Part shown: one piece after another, positions 11,687-20,473 of the stretch
Numbering within the stretch: the first letter of the stretch is position 1
Layout: the number at the start of each line of letters is the position of its first letter
NCBI RefSeq assembly: GCF_000011205.1
Contig: NC_003106.2
Span: 1,750,001 to 1,814,000 of the forward strand
Reading direction: 5' to 3'
From: Sulfurisphaera tokodaii str. 7
Lineage (GTDB): Archaea > Thermoproteota > Thermoprotei_A > Sulfolobales > Sulfolobaceae
Length of the DNA: 64,000 nucleotides
The notes under the pieces: model-generated
Told to the model about the DNA's origin: nothing
Database searches by the model: none
What the model saw: the letters and a program-made list of their open reading frames with translations, nothing else
Position numbers and translations under genes: made by a program

Positions 11687-11903
11687 ACTGTTATATTAGT
11701 AGTTTACACGTGGTACCGTTAAAGAGATAGGGTAGGTTCTGTAACCTTAGGTTTTTATACTTAAAATTTAAAGGAAAACAGAAAACCTTTAAATTACACA
11801 GACTGCTAACATCTTTACGTAACTTTTAAATACTTTTAATTATTTTTAATTAATATCTTTATTATGATTATGTTTAATAGTATTACCTCAATATCTTGTG
11901 TTG

Positions 11904-12026
11904 ATGGGCTCTCTACTGATGACGGGCTTTGCTCACGAGGTTTTGGGAGTGATAAATAGGGATGGGAGGGTAGTGGTGTTTCCCTCGACTAGCCCCAATG
12001 AGTTAAGGGTGAGTGTGATCTCTTAA
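11904..12026 (+). pseudogene. Short GC-richer coding relic
   Basis: A 40-codon frame (from MGSLLMTGFAHEV to SVIS) stands out from the AT-rich surroundings by its base composition. It resembles the tail of a transferred gene or IS, but I cannot assign a family. It ends a few bases before the 55-bp palindromic element. The rest of 11687-12850 holds only that element and the hairpin at 12702-12762. Confidence 0.25.
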
Positions 12027-12032
12027 GAGGGG

Positions 12033-12087
12033 TACCCGTGGCGGAATTAGAAGTAATTAAAAGTAAAGATAAGTTACGCCACGGGTA
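12033..12087. repeat. 55-bp palindromic mini-element
   Basis: Perfect 11-bp arms TACCCGTGGCG and CGCCACGGGTA enclose a 33-bp AT-rich core. A partial copy in reverse orientation is at 33364-33398 and a weaker one near 23797-23820, both containing GTGGCGTAACTT. This is likely a miniature of an IS whose ends carry GTGGCGTAACTT. Confidence 0.5.
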
Positions 12088-12701
12088 AACACATGCAAGT
12101 AAAATAACTTGTCCTTTAACACATAATCACCCTATAATAAGGGCACATAAGTAGTGATAATGCTACTTTGCACATTTTAACGGCTTTTCTTTGTATATCT
12201 TAATAAGTCCACATTTTTAGTAATATAGTTACTAGTTATTTATTCCAGATTTATTCTTGTAAAATGTTAATCTTTATACTAGAAAATATCGTAAGTACCA
12301 GACTAGGTTGTACCTTTTATATTCGCTTAATTTAAAAATCATAGAACTTTTACGCTAATATAATCTTGGTTATAACTACTTCTCTTCTGCTTCTCATACT
12401 AAACATACATTCATTAAAGGAGTGTGAACATCAGTTAACCTAAACGGCAATAGCGGCTACCACATAAAGATCTATAGGGGTTTAATCTCTGATTCAGTGA
12501 AGTCGCTTTATTTTGAGTCCCTAAATACTAATTAGGATTAAATAAATTAAAAAATGATACTCCTCTTCTTATAGTCACTAAGATAACTTCAACAGCTGTA
12601 CGGAACGTAATTGAAGAGTCTTTAAGGTCTTAAAAAGAGTAAATCCCCCCACTCATTTTAAGAGATAACTTTAATTACCCAAAAGATATACCAGTATATT
12701 G

Positions 12702-12762
12702 GAGGAACTCCAACCCCGCAAGGTGGCGAGGGTGCCACCATATTGGGGCAATGGGGTTCCTC
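12702..12762 (+). ncRNA. Candidate structured RNA or IS hairpin
   Basis: A GC-rich 61-bp island in AT-rich DNA folds into a three-tier hairpin: GAGGAAC/GTTCCTC outside, CCCC/GGGG in the middle, and GGTGGC/GCCACC around a six-base loop. A T-rich stretch follows. GC-rich islands in AT-rich hyperthermophiles often mark stable RNAs, but a relic IS605-type end would look similar. Strand is uncertain. Confidence 0.35.
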
Positions 12763-13015
12763 TTTGCTCTTTCTGCAATCTTCCTTATAAATAATATTAG
12801 TATAATAAGATTCTATCGAATCCAAACTTCACTTAATAATTAACCTGAAATGATCTTTGAATATCTTCACTGTAAGCATAAATATTTCATCTTATAAAGA
12901 TACTATATTTAGAGTATCATGTATTTCCTTTTTAATGCAAATCCTCAAATCTTCTCTCTCACACCTTTTTAATGAATTCACAATCTATTCTATATTCATA
13001 CCGTTGGAAACACTT

Positions 13016-13801
13016 TCACTTTCTAACACCTTTTACCATAACCTCTCCGAATCCTATTGCCCTAGATTTACCCACTCCTATATAGTTAGAATAAGCTAAC
13101 AACTTCCTAATTCCTTCCCTTAAAGAGCTGTTCTTCCTAGCTTCTAAAGTAAAGAGTGTCCATCCCACAAATCCCCTTACCTTACTTTTATCGTAAATTA
13201 CCGTAACGGGCTTTAAGTTGTAATCAACCTCTTTAAAATAGTAAAGTGCCCTACTGTAACTTATTATTATCTTCTTTTCTTGGTATTTATTCCAATGCCT
13301 CTGTATTGAAACCAGAAAGTAAGGTGAAAAAGGGAATAGTAAATACCTATTCTTCTTCCTCTTAAAGTTAGGTCTAGGAGGTTGGATCAGAGTAGGGGTC
13401 TTAAACTCAATCTTATAAGCCTTAGAATCTTCTATCTCTACCTCTTCAAACACTTTAGTCTCTCCAACTTCAACAGAAGCCTCAGTACTGTAAACCTTAG
13501 TATTAAAATAAGGGTTAGATACAATTTCTTCGAAGAGGTTAATATCTAGACTAGTCAAGTCAAAAAAGTAGTTGATTTGGGGCTTGAGCCTCAATACATT
13601 TTTGTCCATCCCCTTAAATATCGATCTCCCTTCTTCATCCTTGATTACTGTAACCCTAACCGGCTTCAAGGGCTCACTACTCTCAGAAATCTTCACATAA
13701 GAAGGGTAGTTGTTCATCACAATCCTGGAGACTTTAGAGGTAAAGGGCTGCACGATTACTTCATCCTTAAACTTAAGCGAGAACCTAATCCAAAATATCA
13801 A
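13016..13801 (-). CDS. cas6: CRISPR RNA-processing endoribonuclease Cas6
   Basis: 261 residues. The C-terminal half has the Cas6 signatures in order: TPTLI (near 155), KPVTVIY, GFVGWTLF, and the glycine-rich loop GVGKSRAIGFGEV near the C-terminus (G-x-G-x5-GFG). The N-terminal half is the first ferredoxin-like fold. Cas6 cuts within CRISPR repeats to give mature guide RNAs for type I and III complexes. It stands alone, without an array or other cas genes beside it, so it must serve arrays elsewhere. The start is supported by the IRFSLKF first strand. Confidence 0.88.
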   Translation of the reverse strand: MIFWIRFSLKFKDEVIVQPFTSKVSRIVMNNYPSYVKISESSEPLKPVRVTVIKDEEGRSIFKGMDKNVLRLKPQINYFFDLTSLDINLFEEIVSNPYFNTKVYSTEASVEVGETKVFEEVEIEDSKAYKIEFKTPTLIQPPRPNFKRKKNRYLLFPFSPYFLVSIQRHWNKYQEKKIIISYSRALYYFKEVDYNLKPVTVIYDKSKVRGFVGWTLFTLEARKNSSLREGIRKLLAYSNYIGVGKSRAIGFGEVMVKGVRK

Positions 13802-14037
13802 TTTAATATAAATCTAGGTAAAGAGTTATATAGCCTTTTTTATAACTACAGCTTAAATTAAACGGTGCGGAAACTTGCATATGAAGCTCTTAAAAAATCT
13901 CAGAGTGTGAAGCTCATGTCAGATTGATGAAAAACAACACTTATCACTTCATAAAATATATAAAAAAGCGTAGGTGATAATGTTCTAGTTTAAGGAAAAT
14001 GTTAAAGTTTTTATTACTCTATTATTAAGTTTTACTT

Positions 14038-14991
14038 ATGACTGAAGAATTTAAAAAGTGGTTTGCTGAATTCCTCAATAAGATCGCCGAGAAGATTAAA
14101 AAGGGGGAACAGTTAAGTGATATGGAAATAGAAATAGTGGTAAATTACGTTTCTAATTTACAATTATATGAGTATGTAGATAGGAGAATTAGTGATGTTG
14201 AGAGGAGTTTGAGGGATGAGATAAGGAAGACAAGAGAAGAATTACTAGCTAATGATGAGAAAGTAAAGCAAGAATTAATAAAAGAAATCAATACTGCGAA
14301 AGGGGATTTGGAGAAAAAAATTGAAGGAACACAAACAGAACTCAAAGCAGATATGTCTACAATAAAGGGCGATTTGGAGAAAAAGATTGAAGGTACTAGA
14401 GCAGATTTAGAAAAGAAGATTGAGGACACAAAAACAGAACTTAAGGGTGAGATATCTACAGTTAAAGGAGAGCTGGAGAAAAAGATTGAGGACACAAAAA
14501 CAGAACTCAAAACTGAAGTCAATACTGTAAGACAAGATTTGGAGAAAAAGATTGAAAACACGAGAATAGACCTTGAGAAAAAGATTGATGATACACGAAA
14601 AGATTTGGAGAATAAAATTGAGAATACTAGGACGGATTTGGAGAAAAAGATTGAAGCTACAAGGAGTGATTTGGGTTTAATTGCTGAGGAGGTTTATATT
14701 AAGAATTTTGTTGATTATTTGGATAAGGCGGGAGAGAAGGTTATTAGTGTTTATAGGCATTATGAGGTTGGTGAGGGAGAGGTTGATGCTCTTGTTGAAA
14801 CTCAGGCTAAGGTTTATGTTGTTGAGGTTAAGATGAAGGCTGAGTTTAAGGATGTTGATAGTTTACTAGTTAAGGTTAAAGTAATTAGTGAGGAGTATAA
14901 GGGAAAGGACATCGTCCCAGTCTTAACTGGATCAAGGATAAGTAAGACCGTAAGAGGTTATGCAAAAGGCCATAATGTAATGGTAGTGTGA
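14038..14991 (+). CDS. Hendecad coiled-coil protein with C-terminal PD-(D/E)XK-like domain
   Basis: 317 residues in three parts. Residues 1 to ~75 form a helical head. About twelve successive 11-residue repeats of the type DLEKKIEDTKT follow, predicting a long right-handed coiled coil. The C-terminal ~95 residues contain GEVDALVE and VYVVEVKMK, i.e. the D-x(n)-E-x-K core of PD-(D/E)XK nucleases. The 33-bp repeat units are similar at DNA level, so coil length could vary by slippage. A second, differently repeated protein of the same design is at 25710-26588. Such DUF3782-like proteins are widespread in Sulfolobales but have no known function; DNA or RNA cleavage, possibly in defence, is inference. 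ATG start. Confidence 0.6.
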   Translation: MTEEFKKWFAEFLNKIAEKIKKGEQLSDMEIEIVVNYVSNLQLYEYVDRRISDVERSLRDEIRKTREELLANDEKVKQELIKEINTAKGDLEKKIEGTQTELKADMSTIKGDLEKKIEGTRADLEKKIEDTKTELKGEISTVKGELEKKIEDTKTELKTEVNTVRQDLEKKIENTRIDLEKKIDDTRKDLENKIENTRTDLEKKIEATRSDLGLIAEEVYIKNFVDYLDKAGEKVISVYRHYEVGEGEVDALVETQAKVYVVEVKMKAEFKDVDSLLVKVKVISEEYKGKDIVPVLTGSRISKTVRGYAKGHNVMVV

Positions 14992-15013
14992 TTTATAAAA
15001 ACTAACTTAGTAT

Positions 15014-15189
15014 AGTAGTTTGAGTAATTCCCTTACCATACCATATTATAATATTTGTTCATGAAATAACAAATACCTAGAAACTACTCCCTTACTTTAT
15101 TTCGTTTATCACAAAGAATTTTTCAGCTAATAAAACAACATCTCTACATCTGTTTAACGTAAAAATATAACGATTTCCCCATAAGTGCT
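15014..15189 (-). repeat. R1 element, copy 2 (inverted, diverged)
   Basis: 176 bp that align to the reverse complement of the other R1 copies: AGTAGTTTGAG at the left, then CCCTTACTTTATTTCG and AACGTAAAAAT internally, and CCATAAGTGCT at the right. It is diverged from the others and has no clear target duplication. Confidence 0.65.
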
Positions 15190-15334
15190 ATTCGTAGGGT
15201 TAAGTAGTGCTTTCATTATCAACAAGCTTAAATTTTGCCTTACTTCATTCTGATAAGTCGTTGCTAACAGTTACCAATAAACTATGAGATTTATATACTT
15301 TATACACAAAGTATTTTTCAGAAAGCTTGATACC

Positions 15335-15590
15335 ACATGTGGATAGGTTTCCCGAAAGGTGGCAATGTGTCTCTGCGGGTTACCGTTTGTCCCTATACCA
15401 TCATTTCAATCATTTTATCTTCAATCATGATCTGGTGTAGGGACTTAGCCCTCAACCACCTACCAAGTTTCACGGTAGGTGGGTCATGGGACTCCTTTGA
15501 GCCCAACGGCATAGGGCTCACATCTCTGCAATTTTCACCCCCACCCTTTTGGGCAGCGCCCACATCAGAATGAGGGATCATCTCCACCAT
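15335..15590 (-). other. GC-rich remnant, probably the 3' end of an IS605-type element
   Basis: About 250 bp that are much richer in G+C than their surroundings and rich in short palindromes. Read on the minus strand, a 65-codon frame ends the island. The 353-bp elements at 27.8 and 34.2 kb, which are IS605 derivatives, have a similar texture of GC-rich structured DNA with a tail-like reading frame. I see no direct identity to those elements, so the assignment is tentative; a structured RNA is the alternative. Confidence 0.3.
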
Positions 15591-15776
15591 AGAAATTTAA
15601 AATTAACAAATATAAAAATATTTCTATTAACATAAAGAAGGATTCAGCCCGCTAAAGGGACGGAGAGGGATAAGCGAGACTAATTCCTTGTGATGTTAAT
15701 GAAGCCGAAGGGCTAAGAATTGGATGTAAATTTATGAAAATTCAATGAAAGCCCAACTAACAGATTCAGCCAATTC

Positions 15777-16109
15777 TTATTTTTGGACTACAAGTTTGTT
15801 CTTAAACTCATTAAAATCATCGACTAATATAACGTTAGGTGAGGAAAGGACATTTCTCACAATCCAATAATCTTTATTCTCGTAACAGACCACTTGATAG
15901 TCAAGTTTAATCCCGTTTAATTCTTCACCGAAGGAATAAGGTATCTCTAACCCTTTTCTTCCAAAACACTTCTCAGTTATTATCAAAACATCTAAATCAC
16001 TAGCAGGATAATAATTACCTTTAATCCTACTGCCATGTAAAATAATGGCTACTTTACCAAATATAGGTCTCAATTTCTCAGCTAACTCATTGAAGAAGCT
16101 TATTTCCAA
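15777..16109 (-). CDS. mntA: MNT-type minimal nucleotidyltransferase (antitoxin)
   Basis: 110 residues with the nucleotidyltransferase signature GSRIKGNYYPASDLDVLI, i.e. GSxxxG followed by the metal-binding D-x-D. It overlaps the end of the upstream HEPN gene by 23 bp, so the two form one operon. In characterised HEPN/MNT pairs the MNT protein adenylylates the HEPN RNase and neutralises it. This is one of two such modules in the window (see 22376-23100). Confidence 0.75.
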   Translation of the reverse strand: MEISFFNELAEKLRPIFGKVAIILHGSRIKGNYYPASDLDVLIITEKCFGRKGLEIPYSFGEELNGIKLDYQVVCYENKDYWIVRNVLSSPNVILVDDFNEFKNKLVVQK

Positions 16110-16485
16110 AATTAATCACCTTCAAAAGTATATTCAAACAATCCTCAGCATCTTCTTTAACATAGGTGTAACCAAGATTATACCTAGAAACTAAGTACTC
16201 ATTGCTTAATAATCTCAACTCTTCTCTATTCTCCCTAATAAATTCGTCTATTATCGTGCTCTCACTCTTCCTATTAATCCTTATGTAATTCAGTATCTCT
16301 CTCAAATCGTGAACAGTTGGAAAACCCCCGGTAATAGCTAAACTAACCCCCTTAATATAAAGCTCTGCAGCTAAACTTGAAAGGAAACATACCTCAGAGT
16401 AAAAACCTTTTTCCAAAGCTAATTTAGCAAGCTCCATATACCTTTGAGCTTTAATCATAAGATCATTGGCTTCATTTGAAACCAT
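16087..16485 (-). CDS. hepT: HEPN-domain protein (toxin of HEPN/MNT pair)
   Basis: About 132 residues from the ATG at 16485, which has a GAGGT Shine-Dalgarno-like element just upstream; a further upstream start at 16539 would add 18 atypical residues. The helical sequence (ANDLMIKAQRYMELAKLAL, then CFLSSLAAELYIKG) is a standard HEPN domain. Arg and His residues are present (FIRENREELR; VHDLRE), but I cannot confirm a canonical R-x4-6-H active site. It forms an overlapping operon with the nucleotidyltransferase. Confidence 0.7.
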   Translation of the reverse strand: MVSNEANDLMIKAQRYMELAKLALEKGFYSEVCFLSSLAAELYIKGVSLAITGGFPTVHDLREILNYIRINRKSESTIIDEFIRENREELRLLSNEYLVSRYNLGYTYVKEDAEDCLNILLKVINFGNKLLQ

Positions 16486-16660
16486 TGACCTCACTACACA
16501 ATATGTAATCCTAATATTAATTTTTCGATTCTCCGTCATATCGACTTTGATAATATTATCGTAAAGTCAATGTTTTGGAAAAGTTCTTGGATTTAGTGAT
16601 ATATCCTTAGTTTAAGGCTATAATTTTTCTGAAAACACTAGTGTTGTAAAAAATCATTTT

Positions 16661-16804
16661 ATGTTTAAAGATGTAAAATCTTTTTCACAGCAAATGCTAA
16701 TAGCCATTGCGTCTGAGAATACAAAGTATACCTTGCTAATACCGTTATCAGCTGTTAACATGAGTGCGGACATAGTGTCGTCACTAGGGTATTTAAATTT
16801 CTAG
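16661..16804 (+). pseudogene. Protein-like relic truncated by R3
   Basis: A 47-codon frame beginning MFKDVKSFSQQMLIAIA runs into the left end of the R3 element at 16772 and stops inside it. Its composition looks like genuine protein, but I recognise no family and no matching C-terminal part beyond the element. Confidence 0.3.
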
Positions 16805-16898
16805 ATTCACATTAGGATATATAAAACTTTTTCTTAGTATCTTCTCCTTATAGAGATTCTCATTAATTAATAAATTTATACCATAATGGCGACACTAT
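16772..16898. repeat. R3 non-autonomous element, copy 1
   Basis: 127 bp bounded by ATAGTGTCGTCACTAGGGTA and, inverted, ATAGTGTCGCCATTATGGTA, giving ~20-bp inverted ends with three mismatches. The core aligns to 19831-19948 (AGATATA or GGATATATAAAAC, then CTTATAGAGAT or CTTTATAAAGAT). MITE-like; no transposase inside. The flanking sequence to 17315 shows no credible gene. Confidence 0.65.
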
Positions 16899-17315
16899 CA
16901 TTACCTTAAATCCCTCTTCCTTTTAAACACTTTAATTATACAGTAAAAATTCAAATATAGATTAAAATTGTAATATCCTTTATTATCAGTAAAGAAATCT
17001 AACGATAAATTGAAACTAAATTTAAACTTTATATAATTTATATCAAATTAAAAATATTGTCGTCCACACTCGTTAACATTATAAATTAAAATTAATTATC
17101 TTACTCCTTCGCAGATATTAAGACAGTACTCGGTCAAAGTTAAAAGGGAAACAATGACAAAACGATTGACAAACGCTCCACAAGTAAAAAGGTGGACTTT
17201 CAATTTAGAATTATTAGCCAGTCTAACGGATTTAATTCTTATGGAACTAGTGTGTGTTTCTCTTCCCATTACACACTCATAAACATTAACCATGTTAGAC
17301 AAGAGTTAATACAGC

Positions 17316-17696
17316 TCATAATACAGCAAATATTGTTAACGGAATCCAAAGAATAGAGACTATCAGCCCTAAGACCCTCTTCCTCATTGTAGACAATAAT
17401 ATTCTTCCAGCTATGTATAGGCCTAAAAGCGTGAAAATTAGAGCCGACTCAATAGCAAATCCTATCAATATAGGGAGAGGTACTTCTTTCCTAAGAGCGT
17501 AATGACAAACGTAAATCCCTAGTGCGCTTTCCCCGTCATAAGCGACCATCTGTCCTATACCGATTAGGAACATTCCCTTTTTACGCTCAGGCTCCATCAC
17601 TTTATAAAACAAGAAAGTTAAACTACCTACCATTACGTTTATAATAAGACCCGTTAAGCCTAGATAGCTAATAGCTGTAAGATTAACAGAAAACAT
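17316..17696 (-). CDS. Small integral membrane protein, unknown function
   Basis: 126 residues from the ATG at 17696. Four hydrophobic segments are visible, separated by short charged loops (EPERKKG, LRKEVPLP, STMRKR). No motif identifies a transporter or enzyme. It is monocistronic on the minus strand with an AT-rich promoter region upstream. It may be a Sulfolobales-specific membrane protein. Confidence 0.5.
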   Translation of the reverse strand: MFSVNLTAISYLGLTGLIINVMVGSLTFLFYKVMEPERKKGMFLIGIGQMVAYDGESALGIYVCHYALRKEVPLPILIGFAIESALIFTLLGLYIAGRILLSTMRKRVLGLIVSILWIPLTIFAVL

Positions 17697-17968
17697 CAAG
17701 TAAAAATTAGCGGAAGGAAAATAAATATTTTTGCTTAGATTGTGTACTTAGTTTAAAAGAAAAGAATAAGCCTTTAAATTAGCACGGAAACCCTAATAAG
17801 AGAAGAGCCTCACCCCTTAAAACCTCAGAGAGTATAAATCTATTGTTAGTTTTGAATAAAAATTCTATCTACAGACCGTTTTACCTTATAACTAAACGTA
17901 TAGCTTACTGCCTCTTATTCCCTATTACATAAGTTGCATTTATTAAGGAAATTTAAAGAGTAATAACT

Positions 17969-18493
17969 ATGGAAAAAGACCTTTATAAAGTGGATGAGGA
18001 TTATGTTGAAGCAAGAGTAATTGAGTGTTTATCAGACCTTTTACTCTCTATTGCTTTATGGAAGGACGGGTATACTAGGAACTCAGCTGGAAAAGCTTTT
18101 AGTGCAGTAAAAGCACTACTTAGCGCGTTAATTGTAGTTAACGAGGAAAAATTGCTGAGTCTAGCTAAGGACGATAAAGAGAGGGAATGGATAAAGAAAA
18201 AGGCTCACACAGTCCCCACACATAGTATGTATGCTTTAGCTCAGATGTTGAAAGAAATTGGCATTGATGTAATACAATTAGTTAACTACGCTTTAGACTT
18301 ACATGAATATCAATATAACGGCTTTGAACCTGGATTCAGTAAATACAGTAGAAAGGAAGATGTGTTGAAGGATTTAACCACTGTTATTAAAGAGACAGAA
18401 AAAGCTGTAATTACTTATTTCCCCAAGGTTGAAATTAAGGAAATTTACGAGAAAATTGACAAAGCATTAGCTAACCTTATATCACAAACTTAA
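17969..18493 (+). CDS. PaREP1-family protein
   Basis: 174 residues. The segment DYVEARVIECLSDLLLSIAL, followed by GKAFSAVKALLSAL, is characteristic of the long PaREP1/PaREP8 helical proteins, which are related to HEPN domains. Function unknown; often found near mobile DNA in Thermoprotei, as here. It differs from the short tandem pair at 8.2-8.9 kb. The ATG start follows an AT-rich promoter. Confidence 0.65.
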   Translation: MEKDLYKVDEDYVEARVIECLSDLLLSIALWKDGYTRNSAGKAFSAVKALLSALIVVNEEKLLSLAKDDKEREWIKKKAHTVPTHSMYALAQMLKEIGIDVIQLVNYALDLHEYQYNGFEPGFSKYSRKEDVLKDLTTVIKETEKAVITYFPKVEIKEIYEKIDKALANLISQT

Positions 18494-18732
18494 TATGACT
18501 TGAATTCTTCAAAAAATCTTATTCTATCTCCTTCGCTCTCATGCCCTTCAAACCTGATATTATAAAGGTCACCATTAAATGCAAATAACAATTTAAAATT
18601 CTCCAAATTACATCTCCACCTAATTCCTCATAATAATCGTTTTTAATGTACTTAAAAATCTTTTATATCTCTCCATGAGTGTGGAGCTTCCGGTATAAAA
18701 ATCTTTCCATCAAAAATCAAGCATAGTCCCAA

Positions 18733-19290
18733 CTACTTATGAAAAACAAGACTCTCCTTATAACTCGTCAGCATCAAAGGGCTTATTATAATACAGTACA
18801 GTCCAAGTAATAACAGCCTAGCACAAGCAATAATCAACTTCTTACCCCTCAACCTTCCCTTGTGCTCCTCACAAAAACGCTTGATAACAAGGTTAACCCT
18901 AATAGCAGTTAAAGCTGCAAGATAAAAAGCCCTCCTCAAAACAGCATCACCTAGAAATACCCCTTGAAACAACACCCCTAGACTCAACAACCTGATCAAG
19001 ACCACAATAAGCAACTCTTCTTATCAGAAAAACGCCTCCAACCCTTAGCCAAAATTATATAACCCAGCGTCCTACCAATACCCGGAATAGTGAAAACCAA
19101 ACTATCCTTGGGAACAACCTCTTTAAGCTTCTCCTCAATCTCCCACCCTCAAGCCTCTCCAACTCCTCCAAAAGAAACCTAATCTTAGCCAGAACAACAC
19201 TATCCCCACCCTTCAAAACCTCCTTCAAATTCCTCTTAGACAAACTATCACTATAACCCAGAAGCACCAAATCCCTCCTTAGCCTATTCT
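18733..19290 (-). pseudogene. Decayed IS110-family transposase, C-terminal half
   Basis: Two minus-strand fragments plus the frameshifted DNA between them rebuild the C-terminal half of an IS110 (DEDD) transposase. In order I see RLRRDLVLLGYSDSL, VLAKIRFLLEELE, then between frames VFTIPGIGRTLGYII and a broken AYCGLD region, then GDAVLRRAFYLAALTAIRVN and RLRGKKLIIACA. These correspond to the helix-hairpin-helix transposase_20 domain. Several frameshifts and stops make it non-functional. It differs from the intact IS110 gene at 46-47 kb. Confidence 0.75.
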
Positions 19291-19535
19291 TAACCTATAT
19301 AGGGCATGGTGGTTTTTCTTCTATTCTCCTCTTTACTCCGAGTTTTTTAGTTTGGTGTTGATGGTGGTATTCCCAGCTTGGTGACTTGTACTCCTAGTAG
19401 GTATGCTGCTATTGCGTAAGCAAGGTCTTCTAAACCGTGTTTTCTTGGCTTAAATTCCTCAGAACCAAAAGTTGTGCAAGGGTTACGAGGTCCACCTTGT
19501 AACCTCCATATAACCTCATGACCCTTGCACATAAA
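19291..19535 (-). pseudogene. IS fragment with terminal stem-loop
   Basis: A 61-codon minus-strand frame from 19532 contains KHGLEDLAYAIAAYLLGV, which looks like a helix-turn-helix start of a DNA-binding or transposase gene, then breaks off. It begins within an 18-bp imperfect inverted repeat (19474-19491 and 19513-19530, arms starting GTGCAAGGGT). It could be the leading part of the same IS as 18733-19290 or a second, nested element. Confidence 0.35.
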
Positions 19536-19636
19536 TTTTTCCTAAAACAATTTTTACTCTTTACACTTCTAGCTCTTCTCAGTGAGCCACATTAGAAAAA
19601 ATATTTTTATGAATATCATAATATTTTTACAAACAA

Positions 19637-19786
19637 TTATTGAATTTGATGACTGTTTGAGAACGGTCCCACCAACTGAACTCTTAGTCTTATGCTTTCC
19701 TCAGGGTCTACCTTTGATAATGCGTCTAAGAGTACATCTTCAACATTAATTCCCTTCTCTTCAACCTTCTTTATCAATTCTTCCAT
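19637..19786 (-). pseudogene. PaREP1-type gene truncated by IS end
   Basis: The ATG at 19786 opens a frame reading EELIKKVEEKGINVEDVLL and PEESIRLRVQL, the usual N-terminus of PaREP1-like proteins. Homology stops abruptly at GGGACC (19670), where the IS-like end shared with 1061-1130 begins. The frame then runs into repeat DNA and stops. This gives the outer boundary of the insertion. Confidence 0.55.
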
Positions 19787-19830
19787 ATGTTATATTAATA
19801 AAAGATGAAAATAAATGTGTAATCGAAGTG

Positions 19831-19948
19831 ATAGTGTCGCCACTAGGGTATTTATATCTATGCATTAAGATATACAAAACCTTATCTTTGCATCTACTCT
19901 TTATAAAGATCTCAATTAATTTATACCCTAATTATGAATTGAAGCTAT
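19831..19948. repeat. R3 element, copy 2
   Basis: 118 bp. The left end ATAGTGTCGCCACTAGGGTA matches copy 1 almost exactly; the right end has decayed to GAAGCTAT. The core is alignable to 16772-16898. 19949-20304 shows nothing coding that I can support. Confidence 0.55.
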
Positions 19949-20304
19949 CAGTTTTTCATTGTGGTTTACGTTTGTATTATTAACTACTAAATTAATGTGG
20001 AGAATCAATAATAACATATAATTAAATGGGCTATATAATAAAGAATAATTTAACTCTTTGCGTTATTTATTCATTCAATTATATTAATTTGAAGGAGAAT
20101 ATTATAATTCGAGACAGAACAGCGTACTATGTTGAAAAGGCATATAGTAGTGTGGTTATTATCTAAATTACATAGAATATTTAATCTATACTGTATTATT
20201 TATACACTAAATTGTACTAATTTATATATATAAAATTATAATTCACACTGAGTCCGTGAATCTGCTAACCCAATTATTTTGCCACAGAGTTTATACTCTC
20301 CTTA

Positions 20305-20422
20305 GAGAATATTACATTTCGCAAAAACAACTTGAATAACCCTTGGGAACACTCGATAATGAATAATCAATTTTTTGATTTCAAAAATAAAGTAAATTTG
20401 CAAAAGAACCGTGAATTTCCCC
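20305..20422 (+). repeat. R4-related relic upstream of the APC transporter
   Basis: The sequence from AATTTGCAAAAGAACCGTG to TTTCCCC matches the right end of the R4 element at 25455-25657, including ~50 bp upstream. A second end-like piece (GAGAATATTACATTTCGC) lies at 20305 in the same orientation. It stops ~50 bp before the ATG of the transporter gene, so it may contribute to its promoter. Confidence 0.5.
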
Positions 20423-20473
20423 ATTTACTGAAATAACGAAAAATTTTTAACAAAGAGTATTCTTAGATATTTT

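Noticed and set aside
12857-13099. 80-codon plus-strand ORF
   Set aside because: It overlaps the cas6 end in antisense and has no protein-like features.
14145-14561. 138-codon minus-strand ORF opposite the hendecad coiled coil
   Set aside because: It is a shadow of low-complexity repeat DNA (Ser/Phe-rich), in antisense to a convincing protein.
17096-17302. 68-codon minus-strand ORF
   Set aside because: No family resemblance, no clear promoter and unlike neighbouring proteins; could be chance.
18494-18730. Minus-strand pieces such as FKLLFAFNGDLYNIRFEG that look protein-like
   Set aside because: They are short, in mixed frames, and match no family I recognise; too weak to list as a gene relic.
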